Below are positions 7,323 through 13,103 of a stretch of DNA of 13,103 nt, one piece after another. The position numbers were made by a program, and so were the translations under genes. Every line of letters starts with the position of its first letter. Position 1 is the first letter of the stretch. This DNA comes from an uncultured Lachnospiraceae bacterium (GTDB lineage Bacteria; Bacillota; Clostridia; Lachnospirales; Lachnospiraceae). A model generated the notes under the pieces. That model was not told where the DNA came from. It worked only from the letters and a program-made list of their open reading frames with translations, and ran no database searches. The stretch lies in NCBI GenBank assembly GCA_948441955.1, contig CAOJQZ010000065.1, positions 1-13,103 on the forward strand, in the 5' to 3' direction.

Positions 7323-7529
7323 ATGAGACAGATATGGGAAGATATTAAATACTTTTTTATGAGAGACTGGACGATGACAGAAAAGATATTAATTATTATC
7401 TGCTGCATACTTTTAGGAATGGTAAAGGGCTTTTTCCTTGCTCCGATTAAGAAGGGGATTAGCTGCGGGAATAATAATGGCAATACCTATAACGGCCTTG
7501 ATGATGAGTGGTTTGAGGAGGAAGACTAG
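7323..7529 (+). CDS. Small single-span membrane protein of unknown function
   Basis: 68 residues with one predicted membrane helix at about 20-41 (EKILIIICCILLGMVKGFFL), preceded by an amphipathic aromatic and basic stretch (MRQIWEDIKYFFMRDW). After the helix comes PIKKGISCGNNNGNTYNG and a strongly acidic end (DDEWFEEED). I recognise no named family; similar short proteins with a membrane helix followed by a CGNNNG segment occur, to my recollection, as hypothetical proteins in Lachnospiraceae. It is a real gene: AAGGAGGG lies 6 nt before the ATG, it has the codon use of its neighbours, and a TATAAT lies upstream. An overlapping ATG at 7318 meets a stop after one codon. The two adjacent cysteines in the helix and one after it could be functional. 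It stands alone, divergent from pduL and upstream of the glnA promoter. Topology and role are unknown. Confidence 0.75.
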   Translation: MRQIWEDIKYFFMRDWTMTEKILIIICCILLGMVKGFFLAPIKKGISCGNNNGNTYNGLDDEWFEEED

Positions 7530-7630
7530 AAATTTATCTTATTCGCCTCCATACATTCCAGGATTCTGAATCGAATTTTTCATAGAAACTATGCATAACG
7601 GATCGGCAGCAGAGATTATTTTTTAACACA

Positions 7631-7659
7631 TTGACAAAGAACGAATTTATAACTATAAT
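7631..7659 (+). promoter_or_regulatory. Consensus sigma-A promoter of the glnA operon
   Basis: TTGACA (7631-7636), a spacer of exactly 17 bp and TATAAT (7654-7659): a perfect match to consensus. The start is predicted at about 7666-7668. No comparable promoter lies between 7712 and glnA, so this is probably the main glnA promoter. The stretch 7530-7630 holds only weak small hairpins and no gene that I can see. Confidence 0.85.
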
Positions 7660-7667
7660 TTAGACAA

Positions 7668-7688
7668 ATGAGACAAGGGCGTTTTCAT
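7668..7688 (+). promoter_or_regulatory. Candidate antiterminator hairpin with hexaloop in the glnA leader
   Basis: ATGAGAC (7668-7674) can pair with GTTTTCAT (7681-7688): 7 bp with one G-U pair and one bulged U, closing a six-base loop AAGGGC (7675-7680). ANTAR proteins are known to bind RNA hairpins with hexaloops carrying A at position 1 and G at position 4; both are present. The hairpin uses the whole 5' arm of the following terminator, so the two cannot form together. Only one clear hexaloop hairpin is visible before the terminator, whereas the described motif has two. Confidence 0.5.
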
Positions 7689-7712
7689 CCTGGCATGAGA
7701 ACGCCCTTTTTT
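7675..7712 (+). terminator. Intrinsic terminator in the glnA leader (attenuator)
   Basis: AAGGGCGTTTTCAT (7675-7688) pairs with ATGAGAACGCCCTT (7695-7708): 14 bp with one G-U pair and a 6-nt loop, then a run of six T (7707-7712). It lies about 10 nt after the predicted transcription start and 90 nt before glnA. It would also stop read-through from the small membrane protein gene. Confidence 0.9.
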
Positions 7713-7724
7713 GGGAGTGGGGAT

Positions 7725-7769
7725 ATGCAGCCCAAGGTAAGGCTGCCAGCCCTGAAACGAACGAAATGA
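7725..7769 (+). other. Possible 14-codon leader peptide / second hairpin in the glnA leader
   Basis: An ATG at 7725, after purine-rich GGGAGTGGGG (7713-7722), opens a frame for MQPKVRLPALKRTK with stop at 7767-7769. It has no run of regulatory codons. The same bases hold a hairpin: GCAGCC (7727-7732) with GGCTGC (7741-7746), loop CAAGGTAA, whose inner six (AAGGTA) also have A1 and G4. Either reading, or neither, may be real. Confidence 0.25.
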
Positions 7770-7801
7770 GTGAATAGGAAGATAAGGAGGAAAGATAGAC
7801 T

Positions 7802-9199
7802 ATGAATCATTATACTTTTTCCAACGACAGGCCGCCGACTGCGTCAAAAGCATGTCTTACGGGATGCCCGGGCGGTTATACCTGCGAGGATATCATCCGT
7901 CTGGTAGAGGAGGAAGACGTAGGATTTATCCGTCTTCAATTTACGGATATTTTCGGGACTTTTAAGAACGTGGCTATTACGCCGGCTCAGTTAGAGAATG
8001 CTTTGAACAATCAATGTATGTTTGACGGTTCTTCAATTGAAGGATTTGCACGAATTGAGGATTCAGATATGTACCTTTGTCCGGATCGGAATACCTTTGA
8101 GATATTTCCGTGGAGACCGCAGCAGGGCAAAGTAGCGCGTCTGCTCTGTGATATTTACAAGGCAGATAAGACTCCCTTTGAGAGTGATCCAAGGTATGTG
8201 CTGAAAAGGGAGCTTAAAGAAGCTGCAGATATGGGGTACACACTTGATGCAGGGCCAGAGTGTGAGTTTTTTTTGTTTCATACAGATGACGACGGCCTTC
8301 CTACAACTATATCTCATGAACAGGCAAGCTACTTCGATTTGGGGCCGCTTGATTTGGGAGAGAATGCAAGGCGCGATATTGTGCTTACTTTAGAGGAGAT
8401 GGGTTTTGTTATCGAGTCTTCCCATCATGAGATTGCGCCGGCACAGCATGAAATTGACTTTCGCTATGCTGAGGCTTTGCAGGCTGCAGATAATATCATG
8501 ACCTTTAAAATGGTAGTTAAAACGATTGCAAAACGTCATGGACTCCACGCTACTTTTATGCCAAAGCCAAAGTACGGCGTAAGCGGTTCAGGCATGCATA
8601 TAAACATGTCCCTGAACCGAAACGGTGTAAATGCATTTGTAGATAAAGATGACGAGAAAGGTTTAAGTGAGGAAGCATATTATTTCATCGGCGGTATTAT
8701 GAAGCATATTAAAGCAATCAGTTTTATTACGAATCCCCTCGTGAATTCCTATAAGCGGCTTGTTCCCGGATATGAGGCGCCGGTCTATATTGCCTGGTCT
8801 GCAAAAAACAGAACGCCGTTAATCCGCGTTCCGTCGTTGAATGGTTCTTCAGCGAGGATTGAGCTTAGAAGTCCGGATCCGTCTGCAAATCCATACTTAG
8901 CTCTGGCAGTATGTCTGGCGGCAGGACTTGATGGTATTAGAAACAGGATTTTGCCGCCGGACAGCGTAGATTGTAATATATTTGAGATGACAGAGGAGGA
9001 ACGAAGGAAGGCTGGAATTGACAGACTGCCGGGAAGCCTTCTGGAGGCGGCAAGAGAATTTGAAAAAGATGAGTACATCAAACAGGTGCTGGGAGAAGAT
9101 TTATCAAAAAAGTACATGAAAGCAAAAACAAAAGAATATGCAGAGTACCGGGGACAGGTTACAGACTGGGAGCTATCCAGATACTTGCATGTAATTTAG
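7802..9199 (+). CDS. glnA: Glutamine synthetase type I
   Basis: Makes glutamine from glutamate, ammonia and ATP; a dodecamer in the cytoplasm. The 465 residues cover the beta-grasp domain (about 26-115) and catalytic domain (about 120-465). Active-site landmarks: FDGSS (D75), PECEFF (E153, E155), SHHEIAPAQHEIDF (E210, E217), GSGMH (H266), KRLVPGYEAP (R319, E326), R337 and ARIELRSPD (E354, R356). It resembles the short GSI-alpha form of Firmicutes. The glutamine-feedback pair of Bacillus (R62, E304) is kept as R84 and E326. Compared with Bacillus GlnA it has about 22 extra N-terminal residues with cysteines C18, C22 and C28. The extension is probably translated because AAGGAGG (7784-7790) serves this ATG at 11 nt and no better site lies inside. 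Expression is likely attenuated in the leader; the ANTAR regulator gene follows 55 bp downstream. Confidence 0.97.
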   Translation: MNHYTFSNDRPPTASKACLTGCPGGYTCEDIIRLVEEEDVGFIRLQFTDIFGTFKNVAITPAQLENALNNQCMFDGSSIEGFARIEDSDMYLCPDRNTFEIFPWRPQQGKVARLLCDIYKADKTPFESDPRYVLKRELKEAADMGYTLDAGPECEFFLFHTDDDGLPTTISHEQASYFDLGPLDLGENARRDIVLTLEEMGFVIESSHHEIAPAQHEIDFRYAEALQAADNIMTFKMVVKTIAKRHGLHATFMPKPKYGVSGSGMHINMSLNRNGVNAFVDKDDEKGLSEEAYYFIGGIMKHIKAISFITNPLVNSYKRLVPGYEAPVYIAWSAKNRTPLIRVPSLNGSSARIELRSPDPSANPYLALAVCLAAGLDGIRNRILPPDSVDCNIFEMTEEERRKAGIDRLPGSLLEAAREFEKDEYIKQVLGEDLSKKYMKAKTKEYAEYRGQVTDWELSRYLHVI

Positions 9200-9254
9200 A
9201 TATTTTCTGTCGGGACATAACAGAAGACTTATAAGAAGGACAGGAGGTGCCAGA

Positions 9255-9803
9255 TTGACAGGTATTATTGTTGCATTTCCGAATCGGGATAACGCGGCCA
9301 GAATCAGAAATCTTCTGGTACGGGGAGGTATAACGGTTACCGGTGTGTGCACATCGGGGGCACAGGTAATGAATTTTTCAGATATTTTGGATGAAGGAAT
9401 TGTTGTATGCGGCTATAAGCTTAAGGACATGATGTATTCAGAGCTTCGGGAATATCTGTCGGAGGCCTTCGAAATTCTTCTGGTAGCGTCAAAAGAAAAA
9501 TGGGATATTGGACTGACAGACGGCGTTGCAGGGCTTCCTATGCCTGTAAAGGCTCAGGAGCTTCTGGAAACCGTAGGAATCATGCTTGAAGGCATGGAGC
9601 GGCACAGGAGAAGAAGGAGAGAGGGAAAAAGAACACGCAATCCGAGACAGCAGGGAATTGTTCAGGAGGCAAAGGCACTTCTGATGGAAAAGAACCAGAT
9701 GTCCGAGGCAGAGGCTCACAGGTATCTGCAAAAAAGCAGTATGGACAGCGGTACGAACATGGCGGAGGCAGCTGAAATGATATTAACAATGATAGAAAGG
9801 TAA
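9255..9803 (+). CDS. ANTAR-domain RNA-binding antiterminator with degenerate receiver domain
   Basis: Predicted transcription antiterminator. The C-terminal ANTAR domain (about 128-181) has the family's pattern, with QEAKALLMEKNQMSEAEAHR followed by YLQKSSMDSGTNMAEAAEMIL. The N-terminal part (about 2-105) has a response-regulator fold ending in MPVKAQELLETV, with the conserved Lys (K99). The acidic pocket is gone: PNRDN replaces the early Asp pair, and EGIVVCGYKLKDM has Cys-Gly-Tyr where the phosphorylated Asp should be. A coiled, highly basic linker (114-129, HRRRRREGKRTRN) joins the two and could touch RNA. Start is TTG, set by a strong AGGAGGTG (9242-9249) 5 nt upstream. It lies 55 bp after glnA and 12 bp before dapF. 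ANTAR proteins such as NasR and EutV bind hexaloop hairpins to prevent termination; the glnA leader hairpin is the obvious target here. The signal is unknown and is probably not phosphorylation. Confidence 0.9.
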   Translation: MTGIIVAFPNRDNAARIRNLLVRGGITVTGVCTSGAQVMNFSDILDEGIVVCGYKLKDMMYSELREYLSEAFEILLVASKEKWDIGLTDGVAGLPMPVKAQELLETVGIMLEGMERHRRRRREGKRTRNPRQQGIVQEAKALLMEKNQMSEAEAHRYLQKSSMDSGTNMAEAAEMILTMIER

Positions 9804-9815
9804 CAGTGAAAACAG

Positions 9816-10667
9816 ATGAAATTTACAAAAATGCACGGATTAGGAAATGATTATGTTTATGTAAACTGTCTGAAGGAAAGAATAGAAAATCCTCCGGCAG
9901 CGGCGAGATTTGTAAGCGACCGTCACTTTGGCATTGGTTCAGATGGGCTCATTTTGATAAATCCGTCTGATAAAGCAGATTTTGAGATGGAAATGTACAA
10001 TACAGATGGATCAAGGAGCGAGATGTGCGGAAACGGTATCCGCTGTGTGGCAAAATATGTCTATGATTACGGACTTACAGATAAGACAAGCATTTCCGTG
10101 GAAACTCTTGGAGGAATTAAGCGCCTTGATCTGACCGTGAAGAACGGGAAGGCAGAGCTTATAAAGGTGGATATGGGAAGGCCGGAGCTTGCGGCAGAAA
10201 GAATCCCCATTGATACAGACCATCCACTTCATAAGGTCATTGATGAACCTATCGATGTGGACGGAGTAATTTACCGTATGACAGGCATTTCTATGGGAAA
10301 TCCTCATGCAGTTGTCTTTGTGGAAGACGTGAAGGGGCTGGAGATTGAAAAAATCGGTCCGGGATTTGAAAATCATGAAAGATTTCCACATAGAATTAAT
10401 ACAGAATTTGTCAGAGTATTTAACAGGAAAACAATAGAGATGCGCGTGTGGGAGAGGGGGGCAGGAGAGACAATGGCCTGTGGCACCGGAGCATGTGCAG
10501 CGGCAGCGGCCTGTATTTTAAACGGCCTGACAGAAGATCAGGTGACAGTGAGACTTCCGGGAGGAGAGCTTCAGATTGAGTGGGACAGAAAAAAGGACAG
10601 AATCTATATGACGGGGCCTGCTGTAACTGTATTTGACGGAGAGATAGATTTGCCGGATATGAAATGA
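9816..10667 (+). CDS. dapF: Diaminopimelate epimerase
   Basis: Converts LL-diaminopimelate to the meso form, the last precursor before lysine and the cross-linking residue of peptidoglycan; cytoplasmic and cofactor-free. At 283 residues it has normal length with two mirror-image halves. Both catalytic cysteines are present: C71 in EMCGNGIRC and C222 in MACGTGACA. Other conserved parts are MHGLGNDYVY (6-15), FGIGSDGL (38-45) and MGNPHAVVF (160-168). The nearest ribosome-site-like sequence (AAAGG, 9796-9800) is about 15 nt from the ATG, which is weak and suggests coupling to translation of the ANTAR gene that ends 12 bp before. It is followed by dapL, which makes its substrate. Confidence 0.97.
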   Translation: MKFTKMHGLGNDYVYVNCLKERIENPPAAARFVSDRHFGIGSDGLILINPSDKADFEMEMYNTDGSRSEMCGNGIRCVAKYVYDYGLTDKTSISVETLGGIKRLDLTVKNGKAELIKVDMGRPELAAERIPIDTDHPLHKVIDEPIDVDGVIYRMTGISMGNPHAVVFVEDVKGLEIEKIGPGFENHERFPHRINTEFVRVFNRKTIEMRVWERGAGETMACGTGACAAAAACILNGLTEDQVTVRLPGGELQIEWDRKKDRIYMTGPAVTVFDGEIDLPDMK

Positions 10668-10702
10668 GCGGGCTTATGATAAAATAAAAAGGAGAAAGAA
10701 AA

Positions 10703-11917
10703 ATGTTTAAAGTAAATGAAGATTATCTGAAACTTCCAGGGAGCTATTTGTTTTCTAAAATCGGAAAAAAGGTGTCGGCTTTTCAGGAGGCAAATCCAGA
10801 TGAAAGTATTATAAGGCTTGGAATCGGCGACGTGACGCAGCCTCTTGCGCCGGCAATCATTGAGAGCCTGCACAGCGCGGTGGAGGAAATGGTCCATGCG
10901 GAGACTTTCCGAGGCTATGCGCCGGACTTGGGATATGAATTTTTAAGAAGCGCTATGGCAGAAAACGATTACCAGCACAGAGGATGCGATATTCGGGCAG
11001 ATGAAATTTTTATTTCCGATGGAGCTAAGGGAGATTCAGGAAATATCCAGGAGATTTTTGCAAGGGATAATAAAATCGCAGTATGTGATCCGGTTTATCC
11101 GGTATACGTAGATACAAATGTCATGGCAGGCCGTACGGGAACCTATGATGAAAGTACGGGAGTATGGAGCGATATTATTTACATGCCGTGCACAAAGGAA
11201 ACGAATTTTGTACCGGAGCTTCCGAAAGAGACACCGGACATAATCTATTTGTGTTTTCCCAACAATCCTACAGGTTCTGCCATTACCAAAGAACAGCTTC
11301 AGGAATGGGTGGATTATGCGAATAAAAAGGGCTCCGTCATTATCTATGATGCGGCCTATGAAGCATATATTTCTGAAGAGAATGTTCCTCACAGCATCTA
11401 TGAGTGCGAGGGGGCTAGAACCTGTGCTATTGAGCTTCGGAGTTTTTCAAAAAATGCCGGTTTTACCGGGGTACGTCTTGGCGCGACGGTGATTCCAAAG
11501 GATGTAAAGGCGAAAGACGTGACGCTTCATTCTCTGTGGGCGAGACGTCACGGGACAAAATATAACGGAGCGCCGTATATCGTGCAAAAGGCGGGCGAGG
11601 CTGTTTACTCTGAGGCGGGAAAGGCACAGCTAAAGGAGCAGGTGGCTTATTACATGAAAAATGCGAAGGTCATCTATGAGGGATTAAAGAATGCAGGATA
11701 CAACGTGTCGGGAGGTGTTAATGCGCCGTATATCTGGCTGGAAACGCCGAAGGGGATGACCTCATGGGAATTCTTTGATTATTTGCTTGAGAAGGCAGGC
11801 GTTGTCGGAACACCCGGATCCGGATTCGGGCCGAACGGGGAAGGATATTTCCGGCTGACAGCGTTTGGATCCTATGAAAACACGGCGGCGGCCATTGAAA
11901 GGATAAAAAGAATATAA
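10703..11917 (+). CDS. dapL: LL-diaminopimelate aminotransferase
   Basis: PLP enzyme that turns tetrahydrodipicolinate into LL-diaminopimelate in one step with glutamate as amino donor, bypassing the DapD/DapC/DapE acyl route. The 404 residues fit the family (about 400-410). Visible: N-terminal FKVNEDYLKLPGSYLF, IRLGIGDVTQPL (37-48), the SDGAKGDSGN segment (105-114), CFPNNPTG (184-191), YDAAYEAYI (215-223) with PLP-binding D216 and Y219, and SFSKNAGFTGVRLG (247-260) with Schiff-base K250. Start: AAGGAGA (10689-10695) is 7 nt before the ATG. It lies 35 bp after dapF and ends the operon. No convincing terminator separates it from the convergent ROK gene 13 bp away, so the 3' ends of the two transcripts may overlap. 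Confidence 0.96.
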   Translation: MFKVNEDYLKLPGSYLFSKIGKKVSAFQEANPDESIIRLGIGDVTQPLAPAIIESLHSAVEEMVHAETFRGYAPDLGYEFLRSAMAENDYQHRGCDIRADEIFISDGAKGDSGNIQEIFARDNKIAVCDPVYPVYVDTNVMAGRTGTYDESTGVWSDIIYMPCTKETNFVPELPKETPDIIYLCFPNNPTGSAITKEQLQEWVDYANKKGSVIIYDAAYEAYISEENVPHSIYECEGARTCAIELRSFSKNAGFTGVRLGATVIPKDVKAKDVTLHSLWARRHGTKYNGAPYIVQKAGEAVYSEAGKAQLKEQVAYYMKNAKVIYEGLKNAGYNVSGGVNAPYIWLETPKGMTSWEFFDYLLEKAGVVGTPGSGFGPNGEGYFRLTAFGSYENTAAAIERIKRI

Positions 11918-11930
11918 CGCATCTTCTTGA

Positions 11931-13058
11931 TTATTCGTTTAAAAAGGCCCGGATATATGTGAGGGCGGCGCCGATAGAAATATTGTGCCGGGGCATTTTG
12001 CTGAGCATGAGAAAATCCGAAGTCTCGGTAAAAGGGGTAAGCTGTTCAATCTGCTCATACAGGAATGAAAGATCCGCCTCACACAGATATGGCGCCAGAT
12101 GTCCTCCGAGAATAAAATCCGTATCGTAGATTAGGTGGAGCAGATTAATTGCCCTGGCCAGATTTGTGAGAAATTTATTCCAGCGGTTTGAAAAAGAAGG
12201 TTCTTTTTTACGTACCTTCTCAAAAAAGCTGTCCAAGGTTTCCCCCTCTTTAAGAAGTACATTTAAAGAGCAGAGCGTTTCCAAACAGCCTTGTTTGCCG
12301 CAGTAACAAAGAGCTCCCCCTTTTGGTTCTACTTGGATATGCTCTATCGTGGAACTATGGCCGTGTTTCCCTATCAGGATTTCTCCTTTGGAGATGACAG
12401 CAGCGCCGAGATGCCTGCTTAAAGAGATGTAGAAGGCATCTGTGAGTCCCGGTGACACCCATATTTCAGAGAAAGCCGCACAGTATGCGTCATGGATAAA
12501 TGAACAGGGGTAGGGAAGATGTCGGGTAAACTCCCTGATGGAAAGCCCGGTACAGTCTAATATTTTGCCGTACAGCATGCTTTTTGCGTCCGGTGAGACA
12601 AGTCCCTGCATGGCAAATCCAATACCAAGGAGCTTTTCATCTGTTATATTCAGTGCATTTTTGAATTCAAGTATTTTGTCACAGACAGTTTTAAAATAAG
12701 ATTCTTTATATTCATAAGTAATATCACATGTCATGCGGTCGATTTTTTTGCCATATAAATCGACCGCAATTATTTTCACTTCTTTTTTCACAATCTCAAC
12801 ACCAATGCTGACACGATAATCAGCAACAATTGAATAGGCGGAGGCTTTTCTGCCCACAAATTCAGTATTAATCAGACCACTTTTTGTAATCAGGCCTTCT
12901 TTTTCCATGGATGCCAGATTCGATGTAACGGTCGGACGGCTTAGACGGAGGTCATAGGAAATGTCCTGCTGGGAAACATTTTTATTCTCATAAATATAAT
13001 GATAGATCAAACTGCGGTTGTTTTGTTTAATTTGATTGGGGGTTATGCTTTTTTCCAT
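11931..13058 (-). CDS. ROK-family transcriptional regulator (NagC/XylR type)
   Basis: Predicted sugar-responsive DNA-binding repressor. The 375 residues have an N-terminal winged helix-turn-helix (about 12-65; VSQQDISYDLRLSRPTVTSN then LEKEGLI-like MEKEGLI and a wing ending near K71) and a ROK sugar-kinase-like domain (about 83-370). The zinc site is complete: IEHI (H240) plus CYCGKQGCLE (C251, C253, C258). The sugar-pocket motif that reads ENDAN in ROK kinases is IHDAY here: the Asp (D190) stays, its neighbours differ. The early ATP loop (IGVEIVKKEVKIIAVD) lacks the DxGGT of active kinases, so it probably senses a sugar without phosphorylating it. AAGGAA (13071-13066) is 7 nt before the ATG. 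It converges on dapL; its targets and effector are not in the window, although the GH3-glpK unit is a possible distant target. Confidence 0.92.
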   Translation of the reverse strand: MEKSITPNQIKQNNRSLIYHYIYENKNVSQQDISYDLRLSRPTVTSNLASMEKEGLITKSGLINTEFVGRKASAYSIVADYRVSIGVEIVKKEVKIIAVDLYGKKIDRMTCDITYEYKESYFKTVCDKILEFKNALNITDEKLLGIGFAMQGLVSPDAKSMLYGKILDCTGLSIREFTRHLPYPCSFIHDAYCAAFSEIWVSPGLTDAFYISLSRHLGAAVISKGEILIGKHGHSSTIEHIQVEPKGGALCYCGKQGCLETLCSLNVLLKEGETLDSFFEKVRKKEPSFSNRWNKFLTNLARAINLLHLIYDTDFILGGHLAPYLCEADLSFLYEQIEQLTPFTETSDFLMLSKMPRHNISIGAALTYIRAFLNE

Positions 13059-13103
13059 CGTTTTATTCCTTAATTTGTAAAATGACTTGTTGAGAATACA
13101 TGC

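Noticed and set aside
9203..9227. Hairpin TTTTCTGT/ACAGAAGA between glnA and the ANTAR gene
   Set aside because: Weak stem with a 9-nt loop and no T-run; may affect mRNA stability but not supported as a terminator or ANTAR target.
10677..10685. Extended -10-like TGATAAAAT before dapL
   Set aside because: Transcription would start inside the dapL ribosome site (10689-10695), which would make a useless leader.

Overview
The window looks like a chromosomal segment of an anaerobic Firmicute, most probably a Lachnospiraceae-type Clostridium. The reasons are its moderate GC content, strong AGGAGG ribosome-binding sites, a surface CotH-type protein, a PPi-type phosphofructokinase, lysine synthesis by the DapL aminotransferase route, and an ANTAR-domain gene next to glnA. 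The genus assignment is inference. I see no tRNA, rRNA, IS element, phage gene or CRISPR array.

Left part (1-5143, all +). The window opens inside a CotH-family gene cut by the window edge, which ends in a strong terminator (821-862). A new unit follows: a cytoplasmic GH3 beta-glycosidase whose domains are in reversed order, glycerol kinase glpK 18 bp later, and an overlooked 58-codon gene (4967-5143) for a four-cysteine protein like the N-terminal half of DUF1667. Together they could split a glycosyl-glycerol-type substrate and phosphorylate the glycerol, but no transporter is visible to support this.

Middle part (5144-7529). A PPi-type phosphofructokinase gene has its own promoter, which overlaps a near-perfect dyad. 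It converges on a pduL-type phosphotransacylase (-) across a shared bidirectional terminator. A 68-aa single-span membrane protein of unknown function is divergent from pduL.

Nitrogen/lysine operon (7530-11917, +). A consensus promoter (TTGACA, 17 bp, TATAAT) is followed within about 10 nt by an intrinsic terminator. An upstream copy of the terminator's 3' arm can form a competing hairpin with a hexaloop. The genes are glnA (GSI-type glutamine synthetase with a short cysteine-containing N-terminal extension), an ANTAR-domain RNA-binding regulator with a degenerate receiver, dapF and dapL. The most attractive reading is that the ANTAR protein controls its own operon by antitermination in the glnA leader, so that glutamine and diaminopimelate synthesis are set together.

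Right edge (11931-13058, -). A ROK-family repressor-like protein (winged HTH plus zinc-binding ROK domain) converges on dapL with a 13-bp gap. Its targets are probably outside the window.
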